From Larus michahellis (lineage: Eukaryota > Chordata > Aves > Charadriiformes > Laridae): a stretch of 64,000 nt of DNA. Below the pieces are notes generated by a model. That model made no database searches, was not told the DNA's origin, and saw only the letters and a list, made by a program, of their open reading frames with translations. The stretch spans positions 9,424,001 through 9,488,000 of the forward strand of contig NC_133906.1 in NCBI RefSeq assembly GCF_964199755.1, read 5' to 3'. Shown piece after piece: positions 49,770 through 62,400 of this stretch (position 1 is the first letter of the stretch; each line of letters opens with the position of its first letter). The position numbers were made by a program, and so were the translations under genes.

Positions 49770-52700
49770 TGCCTGAACTTGTTCTCTCTTCTTTCGTTTA
49801 TCCCTGGTGGCTGTGCTGGAGCCTACGGTTTGTCATTCCTTCATCTGTCTGATGGTAGGGATTGTATGATACCATCCCTCAGGATGGGGCCTAATAATAT
49901 GCTAAATAAAATGGGCCTGATGTAAATGTGTGTCTTAAAAATGGCAGAGTATATTTGTTTTGATTGCCTGTGATTATTTCCAACTTCTTGTTTGCTAACT
50001 TCAACATGGCAAATAAACTTTTTTCTTGTTCTTGTTTTCCCTAGTATCAGAAATCCTGAAGCAGAGCTCCTCTTAGTTTCCTATTTTCTTGGCGAAGCAG
50101 CATAACCTAGTCATGTCCCCAGGGAGGCTGCCCTTAACATACTTTCAGAACTTGGGCTTGAGGAAGGGAAGCGCTACAGGGTAGAGATCCTGTGGCTCTT
50201 GAGACACATATGTTTGGCATGTGGTTCAAATACACTTCCCATGCTAGGTAGGACAGCAATGCTGTGCCTGGCTGTGAGAGACAGCAAGCAGGGGTGGATG
50301 AGTTGCTGCCCCTGCAGAGTCCAGCAGCCTTCCCATCTCAAACTTACAGAAGAGTAACATAACTCTTATGGAAAAAATATTATTGTCTGCCTGTGGAATG
50401 CGTTCTCTTCTCTGCTCTTTAAAGCTTATGGGACATATGTCTTGGGGTTTTTGGCTCTCTGAGGATTTTGATGTATGATTCATAAGGTTAGATCCACTGG
50501 ATATTCTAAATGGTATGGACTAGCATGATGTTAATGCATATCTTCTCCTCCTGATCAATTACAGTGTTTAGAGAAAGCTGTTTTTTCAATACTAAAGTGG
50601 CTGAAATTATCTTTTTATAGATTTCAAAAAAGCAGTAAGGGAACTTTCCTTGCAGTTTTTGTAACATTACATGTAAAAATGTACAAAGATGATAAGTGCT
50701 CATAAGTCACTTCAGTATGGGATAAACTGATTTCATAGGTAATCAGAGAATTATGTCATTGTTTAAGGAGCTTAAATGATAATCAAAGATCACACAGCCT
50801 TTGTTAGGACTAGCAACTAATTAAAAGAATGATCAGTCTCTGAGAGATACATAGTTAAAGGCTTTAAAGTAATGGAATGCTATTTATTCTGAAACTTTGC
50901 AGTATCACTTAGAAATTCTCAAAAATGGATAACACCACTTGGATTTACTTTACAAGTCGTGTGACGCAAAATTTAGCTTGAAGTGTGCTGTCAGGTGGTT
51001 AGATTAAACAAATTTATTTCCCATTAACAGTAATTTTGAAGAAGCTTTTCAAAACCAAAAAGGGTTTGACCAACTACTGTAGGTTCCCTCCAAAAATTAT
51101 AACAATAAGTTAGAAGTATAGTTCTCTGTCATTTAGAGGCTCAAAGAAGATAGCTTCATACTAGTATGTCACAGCTAGATAGAATATTCTTTATGGCAAC
51201 CTCAATATCTGAGCAACAAGAGTTTTTTTATCTGTTTTATAATACTTTTAAATTTTATAAGCGTTGTCCTTTTAAGAGGAAATTACAGCCTTCCCCATAA
51301 TCAAATTGGAATTATTAAAATAGGAGATTGGCCATAATTTCAATCAGGATAAGACCTAAAATATACTTATGTGGTTCTTACTGTAACAAATGACCATGGG
51401 AAGATCTTGGAACATGACTTTCCTATGCTGGTCACTGAGCTGGGGAATATTTCATCTGACCACAAGCCACATCTATCCCTGTCAACTTAATGAGGGAATA
51501 CACATTTAAGGAAACAAAAGGAAATGGCTCTCCCTTGGGACCTTGCATTGTTAAGTTGTCCCTAAGTGTTTTTAGTACATCTGTTTAAGGTTCATTCTCT
51601 GTTTCAAACTTAAAAAAAATGTCACTTAAAATTCCTAATAAGGAAAATCCTGGTTGGAGGAAGGAGTAAATACCATTTTCACCAATTTGTATCACTTCAT
51701 GTAAAAAAATCAGTCATTAGTTTCATGATTCACAATTAGTTGCAAGAGATGAAAATAACTTCCAAACATGATCTAAAATGTCCTAGAAGATATTCTCAGG
51801 AATTCTGTTACAGCACTGTATTTTATAGCTGAAAAATATTAATGACAATGAAATTTACACTACTCCATTGTTTTGACCCTTTCACTTCTTATCTATGTGG
51901 CAAAGTAAAAGCCTTGAAATATGCAATACTATTTTCAAAGTGTGCTGAAAGAACCAGAGGCTCAGTGTATTTGCCCTAAGGCTGGGGTTTGGGCTTCCAG
52001 CGGTCAATGCTCTTTTGTGCTGTGTCCACGACACTGTTTATGAGGTATTTTGGAGTGATTTATGAGTGTTGCTTTTAGAAATCATATCCTCTGGTAGCCT
52101 GTATGTTTACAGGACACTTACTAATGTGCTGAAATGTAGATGGTGAGTTCTCATCATTGCTGGTATTTTCAAACTTTCAAAAAAGAACATGGTGAAGGGC
52201 AGGGGAGTTACATATGTTGGTGGTAAGGGAATCATGGAAGGGAAGCAGCTGCAGAGAGACTGAAGAGCATTCTAGGAGTTACATTGGCAAATTGAACTGC
52301 TATGCGTGGTTTTTTTTTTGAAGTGAAAATCATGATGAGGGAACTTGGCTGAATTCCAGTCCTATAGTAATAGGTGCAAGTGTTTAAATTGTTGCGAAAT
52401 TACTTTAATCTTTGACATTGTTTTCCATTTCTAAAGTGCTAATGTACAGTGAAGTACAACAACAGTAAGGATTTACAGGCAAAATCAGTGGCAACTAGTA
52501 CCCTGGAGAGGTACAAATAACACTGCACTGCTCTCGTCCACTCTCTGGCACCCATACATGCAGCTAGCACACAGGTATCACACACATTCATACATGTTTC
52601 CCCTGCCCACCCCCATATTTATACATTCTTTCTATATACATATGTGTTTGGCTGTTCCACAGCACTTCCACAACAGCTAAATAATTAGATGTGCACTTCC

Positions 52701-52942
52701 CTGGGTTTATGCAGCGCCTTCCCTGCATTCTGTTCTTGCTTTAGTAGCCTCTCTGGCAATTGACTGGTTAACCTACACTACTAAGTGTTAGCCCCTACAC
52801 TTTGCTGCTCTTGTGATATGAAACTGCCTTACTGACTTCCTTCTAGGGCTATAGTGAGAAACTGTGCAAAGGTCCGTTTCTTCACCTGGGCTAGACATCA
52901 AACGGGTTAGTGTACAAAGAGAACAGACTGTTCAGAATCTGT

Positions 52943-53505
52943 TCATTCCAGAATCATGTTTACTCTACAGTCAGTTTTGCCATTCAGTGTGTCACAGATG
53001 GTCTCATGGTCCTCACTGCTGGAAGCTTGGCTGCCAGCAGGAATGTGTCCATTGCGCTCTGTTAAGAGATTGAAGGTAAAGAACTGGTATGGGTCCTTTT
53101 GTCTGCTGCCTTCCTGTAAGGGGCTCAGGAAAGAGTTGGAGTTTTTCCATTCTTGGAACGTGCACATCTCCATATGCGGGTGAGTGATTTTGCTCAGGTA
53201 GCCAGGGCTGGGAGATGCTGAAGATAATGTCCTCTGACTGCCACTTAGGAAACTCCCGCTGTCTTCCAGAGAGTCCTTCCTAGGATGTTCAAAAGAGCAC
53301 CGATTCCAGTTTCTGTAGCTGTAGGCCCACCAGCCCAACTGCTTTCGACGGTGGCACTGACATTTTAGGATCTGTATAAAAGCCCTCTTGAACTCTTTGC
53401 TTGAGCAAGGGTAGATGATCGGATTCAAGCAGCTGTTAAAGTAGCCAAGCCAAAAAATCACCTTGAAGATCGTTTCAGGGGGCTTCAGAGCTGAAAACAG
53501 AGATC
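52943..53505 (-). CDS. ADRA1B: Alpha-1B adrenergic receptor, last coding exon (partial gene)
   Basis: ADRA1B is a Gq-coupled catecholamine GPCR of the plasma membrane. This 3' exon begins after a tttggacag acceptor in phase 1, with the first Gly split, and encodes 187 residues to [13 protein letters not shown] is extracellular loop 3. Residues 11-33 form TM7, with NPIIY at 28-32; SSKEFKRAF starts helix 8; Cys49 and Cys51 are likely palmitoylation sites. A Ser-rich tail ([10 protein letters not shown], then [11 protein letters not shown]) matches the PKC/GRK-phosphorylated region. FKRAF and the LKPP loop fit alpha-1B better than alpha-1A or -1D, as does synteny with TTC1. The tail lacks the mammalian polyarginine tract and ends NMILE. 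Exon 1 (TM1-TM6) is not in the window. Confidence 0.96.
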
Positions 53506-56500
53506 CTGTCCAAATGAAACAAGCAGAGACAATATCTGAGATAATTGGCTTGCTTGCCGTTAGGAAGCGTAAATGTCGCATCAGATAGCAGTTAGAATCT
53601 GCTTACTAAAAATCTTAAATGCATGTTGCTTTAATTTTTGGTCTTTTGGTAATAAAATGTTATTTTTATTATTTTTAAAGCTAATAAAGAAATGTTTTCC
53701 ACTATCTGAAAGCTAAAGGATCACGTAACTAATGTAGTATTAAAAAATAAAAACTAGTCCTTTTGTTTATATGTACACATCTGTTGCACTAACATCTATT
53801 GATCCCAATGAAAGATCAAACCTCCATTGTCCAAGCTGCTGCACAATGCACACGGGGAATAAGGTTGTGCCTTTTTCAAAGAGCTTTTGAATACCATTTT
53901 TGCAGAAAAAGATCTAACTGTTCCCACGCTTTTCGGAAGGAGTACGTCCAGACATACCTTATAACTTCTAATACATTCTCTGGCAGCTCCTGAACATCAC
54001 CCTATTTATCTAGATTATTATGATAGTACAAACCTCTTGAAACCTGAAGTTAATTGTGGTACTTCCCACATCTCAGGTATTCATAAAAATGGTGTAACCC
54101 GAACAAAGAGGTTATTTTATGAATACTTCTTCTTCTGTTCACAATCAAATAATTTCCCTAAAGAGGCTGCCCAAATGAAAAACTCCTACTGAGAAATGCA
54201 TTTAATGTACTTTTAGTATTAAAAACATGCAATTGATCATCTAAATTTAGCAAATGGGGCTTTATAAAAGAATGTTTGACACTTTTAAAGCAAAACAGGC
54301 ATTCAACAGTTATCCAGCTGGGAAAACACCTTTGTGTCTGGCTCAAGTAATCAAAGAGCGGGGATTCAGGAGAGAATTCTATCTCAAGAACTGGAGTTAG
54401 ATCTGAAGAGTGTTTCAAATGGAAGGTGACACTCAAGCCTGAATGTCACATCTCTGAGAAGAGCGACCTTTTACACTGGAGTGGTTTCAGATTCCCTGGG
54501 CTGTGAAAGCAGCTGAGTCAGTTATGACTGTCAGGATGCCTTAGTGGGGAGGGATATGATTCTAGGCATATTTCCCATCTCATAGCAATGTAGAGGCCAT
54601 GGCTTGGGCCTCAAAACTATGCAAAAGCACTTCCTAGCTTCTTGGGTAAATAGCTCTTAAATGCCACAGCAGATACCGCTGTTTACCTAGTTGACAATGC
54701 TGGCCTAGTGCTGACTACAGGGGTCTGAGTCTCCTTAGCTCACAAGCAAGCCAAAGGGAGGTAAGTATGTGTCATTCCTTGCACATCCACTGCCCTCCTG
54801 AGTGTGTCAACTAATCCCTGAGCTGGCTCAGAAGAGGAATTAGGATGCTGAGATGGCATCACCTATCTGGAGAGACTCTTCTTCCCCCTCGCTTGGGCAA
54901 TAGGAGTCAGGAAAGATCCTGTGAATCCAGAATAATAGATTAATAGATTTTTTCCCTGGCAGTGCTTTAGGATGGTGCCAGCTAGCACTAGCTCTTCCTA
55001 GGGCCTCAGAGTTAAGCAACATGCTAGCCCTTAACATTAAAATGGAGGTTTTAAATTACAAGGTTCGTCGTATTTCTTTCATGACTCCTGGACTTTACTG
55101 ACTTTTACTTCATGTGCAAGACTTTTGTGAGTTGAACCCATGTCCCTTATTGCTTTGTTGCTGCTAGTGATTTGCAGGGTTTGACCAACGCCTCTTCTGT
55201 CCATCTGATGGAGATCCTACACTGTCCTGATTGATACTGCAGAAAGTACAGAGTACAACACGTCTAACATCAGAGAAACTATGCACTGTATTTGATAAAC
55301 TTCCGACAGATAAATCAAATCAATGCAAGCACTTAAAACTGTCTTGTGAGTCTTACATACTCTTTGATGAAAGATTCAGCGACAATTCCTGTGATTCTAT
55401 GGAATAAGCCACTAAATAGGTGTTGAATTCTAACAAAGCTTTAGGAAAAGTTGATCTAAGTTTATAACTGCAGTCAAGATGAGGAAGATGTTCCAAAATC
55501 TCCCACATGCACAGTTGCAAACCTTTCCAGGATTCATTTTGTAAATAGTAATTGCTAATTTTCCCTTCAGTTTAGAGAAAGGAGAAGCTTTGTGACTTTA
55601 CAAAAGAAGTACAAAGCAGGATTGTGTACAACAAAGAACTGTTTGGAGCTCATACTGACAAATTTCTGAAATTGATTTCTACAACTGTAGAATGTAAATG
55701 ATTTTTATCTCTTAAAGCCCAGTAAACCTTGTGAAGTGGCTAAAAAGCTCTCATTTTTTCTTATGTGTGAATGTTGAAAGAGCAGTGGTGAATTTTTCCA
55801 GATCAGTTGGTTTGCCTTTCTCGCATTCTGTAACAATTGAAAATCTACACGACATAACCAGGTTTAAATATTTTTAGGTAGGTTAAATACGGACAGAGTA
55901 AATACCATGGTATAGTTTTCAATAAAATAAAAAAAATAAAGAAGTTTACTGAAAAATTTTGTGAAATTCCCTAAAGACAAATAAAGTGAGCTAAGCTATA
56001 GAGAAGAAACCTAGGAACCAAAGCAGATAAATGAGTTGTGCTGGTATAATCTATATCGCACATGAACCGACTAAACTACATACAGGAAAGACTAAGAGAG
56101 CAAGTAGGGAAAAGGTAAAAATCTGAGTGCTAAAAAATGGCTAATCTTTGCAAACTGCTTCAAGAAGTATGTGTTCCTTAAAGAAAAAAAGGTAATGAAC
56201 TTATGCTTATCTTTCATGATAATCTATTTTTCAAATACCACTTGAAAAAAATGACAGAAGGCCATTTTCAGCAGCTGCAGCAAATATTTTCAAAGCTCTT
56301 TAATATTAAAGGGCAGTAACACAAAAGAGCAGAGAATTTCCTCATAGCAGCCCTGACTCATGGAGGCACCTTGTGTTCAGGCCTGATTCTAGAAAAATTA
56401 CTAAGCCCCAATCATTCATTTAAAAGTCATCATGACCCTATCTGAGTCATTAACAGAAAATCTGGAAATAGATCAGTTTGGAAAGCTATGTGGCCCTGTG

Positions 56501-56854
56501 ATTTAAAAATAAAGATCAGTAGTTAGCATGTAGTAGAAAATTTTTAAAACTAAGAAATTCAGGAATAAATGTCAAGGAGTTAATGATGAGAACACTGATC
56601 ATTAAACACTACTTCATTCTCCACTTTTTCCTGGTTCTGCAAACAGCACAATGCTAGTGTTGCTTGACTCTTAAATTATACACAAACTAGTGATTAAGTT
56701 TTCGCAATAAGACAAGGAAGTATTCTTTTCTGAACAAGGAATATTAATTTGATAAATAAGCGATTGATTTATAGACTGGTGTGTTAATTGCATGTATTTC
56801 AGACTGATGTATTAGAACTGGATAGAATTCTTCTGAATGCTTCTACCCTTCCTT

Positions 56855-56902
56855 TTATATATATATATATATATGTACACACACACATACACACATGTAT
56901 GT
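56855..56902. repeat. (TA)n-(CA)n compound microsatellite
   Basis: About ten TA units pass through tgta into an interrupted CA run and end in catgtatgta. Confidence 0.9.
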
Positions 56903-57564
56903 AACTGCTCTGAAGGGAGATGGATTTCATCGATGAATTTCTCTCTATGGTATAATTTGCTATTCCTAGGTTTTTTTCAAAAATCGTGTGGTAGATGATA
57001 TTCCAAGAAGGCCCTAGCATTAAAAGAGGTCACTGCAGTCCCAGTGAGAATAAGTTCATATACAGAAGCATGACTCATTTGCTCTCAGATAGCACTTCTC
57101 ATCTGTCAATCATCCTGACTTCGTGCCATCCTCCTGATTTTACCACTGGGCAATCTGAGCTGGGGGAAGGTAAAAGCAATCAGCTGAAGGTCATGTACTA
57201 AATTATTTTCACCAGTAAGAAAGTTTTTGTTTTACCACAAATAGAAGCATGAAACCTGGCATGACTCTTCTAACCACTAGAACTCACCATGGGTAGTACA
57301 GCGCATTCAAGTAGTGTGTTTGGTGGGTCCTGCTACCTTTGCCACCACCAAGAGAAGTCGAATTCAAGAATATTTTCTGAGATTAACAGAAACTGGTTGA
57401 TGTATGTGATCAGATAAATTGCTGGCCCTGCAGAGGCTATATGTGCTGACTACATGATTGTAGTAAAACTCTACCTATGAAGGGAACCATGGCTAATGAA
57501 GGGATCCTCCACCACCCAAAGCTATAGATGCTCTGAAATGTAGTAGTTTTGTAATACAACTTTC

Positions 57565-57925
57565 ATCCTGGTGAAGGAAAAAGGACTGAGGAGAGACATG
57601 GCAATTTGTCTTTAAATATGTACCTGCAAAGGAGAAGGAAATTAAATTGTTTTCCATGTCCAAAGTGTCAAATATATGAAGCACAGTGATTTGAATTGCA
57701 GCAAGACAAACTGAGATTATGGAATGGGAAATACTTTCTGTCTTCCAAGATAGGAAAATTCTGGAACATACTGCCTAAGAAGGGTGTAAAAAGTCCAACC
57801 CTGGAGACTCTTAAAAACAGAGTGGACACACATCTACTGATTTATGTATAGCTAATCCAGCCTTTGGTTTGGAGGATGCCATGAATGACCTTTTCAGATC
57901 CCTTCTAGTCCTACTTTCTCTGATT
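57565..57925 (+). mobile_element. Old CR1 LINE 3' end (fragment)
   Basis: Diverged but colinear with a sauropsid CR1 3' end. Landmarks in order are aggactgaggagagacatgg, ttgttttccatgtcc, tgaattgcagcaag, ctggaacatactgcctaaga, ctggagactcttaaaaacag, gtggacacacatctactg, then atgaatgacc and cccttctagtccta. It appears older than the copy at 35.5 kb and of a different CR1 subfamily. It is antisense to ADRA1B. Confidence 0.88.
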
Positions 57926-58954
57926 AACTCTGCAGAATATAATTGTGTTCATCCGGAAAACGTTACGGCTTAAGTTCTGGCACCCCAGCAGAGTTTTACA
58001 TTTTCAGTACTGGAATCCCACTGACACTGTAGTCTTAGATCCCCTTGGTAAATATATCCATTATTTAGGTTGAGGATTAACTGTTAGAAAAATGGAATGT
58101 CTGAGACAGATACTTATTTGGGCACTTATTCTCTTCAGGGCTTTGGAAAGTTTCTGAGTTTTTGTGTTCAGTCCCTCCTTCCTCAGTGGGTGGAATCCCA
58201 GCCTGAGTTTTCTACAGAGAGAAGAAAAGCTGTTCTTTAGTATCCAGAAGGTAGTTTAGATGGATGTCACTATACAAGCCACGTACTTCTAAATATAGTT
58301 TAATTTGGTGACTGTTATGCAAAGCTTTTCACCATATAAAGATATGCAAAATATTTTGACTAGCTTGTATATTTTTAACATTATCCTTTTCCCTACCTTG
58401 TTCTTGGAATAACAACAGTGCCTTTTATTTAGTTGCACACATGCTTTACCTCATAATTAACCTGTCAGGGCAAACAACTGCAGGCTCTTTTGGTACCTTG
58501 ATAAAACGATAAAGCTAAGCCTATTAGACACACTCTCTAAACATCAGACTAATATTTCCTCTCTAATCTCCAGCTACTTTCCCATCACACTCTGATAAAC
58601 AGATTAGATATTTCCCTGTACTGGTTTAGATTGCTTTTCAAAATGGCTGGAAAATTTTGTGTATGATTATCTCCTCAGTGATTTATTTATGATGGGGGTA
58701 GCCAGAGTGACTTCCCTACTCAAACTGATCTCTCTCCTGATGCTTCATGTTTAACAGCTTCACTCTGAGTGTATGTTTTCTATTTTCTTTTATTTTTCTG
58801 CACTACACCCTGTGATTTATTAAACACAGCACCAGAGTTTTACCTCTGATTGCACCATTGACACCAATGAAGTTTTTGCAAAGTCTGTGTCCAGCACAAA
58901 TGGAGAACAGGAAATATTTCAAAAACTCAATCAGCTTGATCGGTTTTGGTTGTT

Positions 58955-58983
58955 AGCTGGTTAAACCATTAGTTTAACCAGCT
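58955..58983. repeat. Perfect 12-bp inverted repeat, 5-nt loop
   Basis: agctggttaaac (58955-58966), loop catta, then the exact complement gtttaaccagct (58972-58983). It lies in ADRA1B intron 1. Confidence 0.92.
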
Positions 58984-59254
58984 GTGCTCACCAGACTTGA
59001 TAGAGCTATTCAACTTGGAAATACACTGAGCAACAGCAAATATCATAAAAAGGAATTAAGAAGTATTTTATTTAGTAAAAGCTAATTTCTTTTAGGGTCT
59101 GTCTGGATCTTTATAATGAATGCTTTATTACACAGAAAGTAAGTAAAGCACCCTCAATGAAATTAGGGAACATTGTGGAAAACAATTTGCCATATTAATT
59201 GTCTTCACATATTCTGCAGAATATCTGGCCAGAACATCACTGAGACATTAAAAT

Positions 59255-59340
59255 TCAGAGTCCACTGGAGTCAGTGGGAGTCTTTGAAAGCCTGTGTAAA
59301 AGTTCATGAGGACTTCAGTGGACTTTGGAAGAGTCCTTAA
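59255..59340. mobile_element. Ancient repeat relic with CACTGGAGTCAGTGGGAG motif
   Basis: cactggagtcagtgggag ... gaggacttcagtgg resembles the short inverted motif (attgaagtcaatggg and its complement) found in the 3' ends of very old amniote CR1/L3-type repeats. tccactggagtc (59261-59272) and gacttcagtgga (59311-59322) form an inverted pair with one mismatch. Confidence 0.4.
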
Positions 59341-59453
59341 AATAGCAGGGTGAACAGCAGGAAAATTTTCTGGACTGGCTTAATCCCAATACTCTTAATT
59401 AAGGAAAACCGTGCACTGAAGCAGGTTTTGATGTAGCCCTCTGCAGAGGAGAA

Positions 59454-59488
59454 ACACAAACACACACACACTCTCTCTCTCTCCCTCT
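59454..59488. repeat. (CA)n-(CT)n microsatellite
   Basis: A short interrupted CA run is followed immediately by a CT run. Confidence 0.9.
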
Positions 59489-62400
59489 GTCATTCCTGCT
59501 GCAGCTGTAACTGCTGGTAGCTGCCAATGGCTGAGTTACTGCTGCTTCTTAATGAACAGGGAAAGCTCAAGTGCTACATGTGGGTAGGTAGTAAAATTCT
59601 CCCTGTAAAAGTAATAAGCTGCCTCTGACCAGAGTTGTTACGAATATGATTTTAAAGAATGGGGAAAGGATGTGTTTGCCTTTCATTTAAGCTTTCTGTG
59701 GTCCTTTTTACCACATGCTTAGCCAAGTCAGCATGCCAAGGTTTTAAAGCTAATTGGATTTCTAAAGCTCCTGATTTCTTTCCTTCCAGCATTCATTGTT
59801 TGTTTACATTCCCCTGGACTTATTTAATATAGGAAAAAAACCCACAGTTTACAAACAGTAGAGGATGAAATAGGGAGTATGGTTATAAAATTAAGAGTTG
59901 ATCAAGCCGTGAGGGACTGCGGGCCTTCTGGAGAAGAGGGTTAGGATAACAGTGAAAAAAGATCTTGAGAAATAGGAAAAGCATCCAAAATCAACAGAAT
60001 AAAATTCAATAAAGAAAATGAAAGGAAAGATGGTTAAATTACAACTTCTACAAACAAGTAATGATGGCTAGCATTTAGTTGTGGTTTTTGAGCATGTTGG
60101 TGTCTCTGTAGGATGCCTTGGGCTGCATATCCCAGCAATGCCTGGGCTGCCATGCTGGGGGACACCGTGGGAATCCACAGTAACCCCGCAGTCACCAACA
60201 TGGTGCAGAGCTACGCTTCTGTGTTTGTTGGTAACTTGTGTGTGTGTTAGGGGAGAGCACTTTGCTGTTGAGGAAGGAGAAATACCAAATTAGGAATAAC
60301 TGACTAGATAATGATATTGCAGAAGATAATGTGAGAGAAATACAAATACAAATATGATGCAATTGCAAGTACAGCAGTTCTCATTCTTCATTGTATTAAT
60401 AGGTATGTTACATATATTTCCAAGGATCTAGGCCAGCTATTAAGAAAAGTCCTGAACAGACTACCTATAGCAGTTGCGGGATTCTCTTTGCCGGAGCCTT
60501 CTGTCCCTACAGTGAGCAAACGCTTGTGAGGGGTGATGAAGTTTTGATGAAGGGGTGATGAAGGGTTGGATCATTCAACCAGTCCTCAGCCCCTGAGTCT
60601 TTCATTTCCCTGTTTTCCAGTTGAGGCAAGGAAGTCACACAGAGAAATCTCCCCTAACTGTCCTAATAGGGAAAAAGTGGTTTATACTCATTCCTCCACC
60701 CCATCCAAAAAGGGATGTCTGTTAATAAACGTCTGCAAACCAATACATTATTGATATTAACTAAGCTCAGTAACTCCTACCAATCTAAGGCCTGATCCTG
60801 TGTAGACAAGTTCGTAAGCAGGCAAATGAAAGTAGCAGACATACACAAATGCAGAATCTGACCATAAAGATCCCTTATGTATATGTTCATGAGTAAGAGC
60901 GAAACCCAAGAAAAACATTTTCCTTACTGTCTCATAGTCGGAGAAAGGTTATTGTTTCTGGGTTTTCTATCCTAATTAAAATTCTCAATTTCTTATCATC
61001 CACACTGTCTGTCTCTGATAAAGGGTGCCTCATATTTCAGATCAACAAATCACTTCTGTGAGACCTGCATCAACTTCATTCACAATGGCTCAAATTTGAG
61101 AGCCTTTTAAAGACTCAAAAAATATAGATTTATCTAGAATGGCCAAAATAAAACCAGGACTTTACCTCCTTTGAAGCTTTGCTGATGGAAATTGTAGTAC
61201 AGATAGGGATCAGCTCTTTTCACTAAAACCCAGACTTGCTACGCTTCTTATATTATAAGCGATTGCAAAGCAGAGTCGGTACATTTACATTTTTAAAGGG
61301 ACAGCGCCTACATATTTAACCGGAGAGCTACTAACATTGGTATTTGTGGCATGGTAAGATTGTCTCTGATTGACAGGCAGAAGTTAAGAGATAATCCATG
61401 ATTTCCAGAGATTCTACTCTGGTCTGCAGTCCGTGACTGTCCTTCCTACGGCGTTATGCAAAAGATAGTGTTGATGCTTAAAGCACTGAGAGATGAAAAT
61501 TATTTTTAAAAACTTATGGTACAACAGACCATTTGCAAGTTGGTGTTTAGAAGAGCAATAGAAAAGACACATAGGAGCTTTATTTGCCCAGCCCAGAAAG
61601 AAAAAGAAAGGGGAAAGCTGTAGTTTAAAAAAGAACAATAAAAAAAAAGAAACAGGATTTCAGTTTTTCATGCCTCACCCACAGTTGTCATATTAGCAAA
61701 ATTCTGAGTATATCTTAAATAACAAAATATGGAGAGACAAGAGATGGAAGATATATGAGATATGGAAAAATTCCATCAAGCACTTACATTTTTGACACAA
61801 ATCCCACATATCCTTGTATATACTAGTCTACCACCTCTCAGTCCAGAATAGCTGTGATGACTTACATCATGGAGAGAATTCACTTGTGTTTAAATTGTGT
61901 TGCCCTCACATAAATATGATAAAATCAAGATCAATTTTAGTAAGAATCTTGTTTGGTAGTCTAAAACTGACAGTAGATAGGGACAGAAACATGATATTAT
62001 TGTTACTATTATTTGTTCAAAAGAGATACAGACTTTTGCGGTTTTCTAACTAAAAAGAATATGGGCCAAGTTTATGCTTGTTTTGCAAAGGATTAGCTGA
62101 TTAAGGGAGCACAGAAAAGACATTTCATTTATTATACTTAAATATCTTCAATTACTGCACATGCTTTGATGTCTTTTTCTCCCCTTCTTGCTTCTGACAT
62201 AAGTAAGGCAATCTGCCTTGGACATTGTAAGTAAATAATAGGACTCTAGCATGGAATTGAATAACACATCTACAAAGTTATTGTATGAACTTGTATTATA
62301 TTTTTTCTCTTTTATTACTTAGAGTCTGATGGTTATTGCTTTGCAGTTTCTAGGTATCACTTGAAAGCCCATCAAAGTAGCTCAAAATTTTGCAAAGAGG

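Larger units (their letters stand above)
38481..52942. other. Intergenic region between ADRA1B and TTC1, including ADRA1B 3' UTR
   Basis: About 14.5 kb without a recognisable exon. The part adjoining 52942 must contain the ADRA1B 3' UTR, but its end is unresolved. Sense-strand candidate signals are ATTAAA (plus 52404-52409) and AATAAA (plus 51013-51018). Contents noted are an ancient SINE-like relic near 47.8 kb and a quasi-palindrome at 49745-49769. Short frames near 44.2-44.75 kb on both strands match nothing known. Confidence 0.7.

Noticed and set aside
53506..53581. Upstream extension of the ADRA1B open frame to an ATG at 53581
   Set aside because: The 25 extra codons lie before a clear tttggacag splice acceptor, do not resemble the TM6 sequence of alpha-1 receptors, and are intronic read-through.
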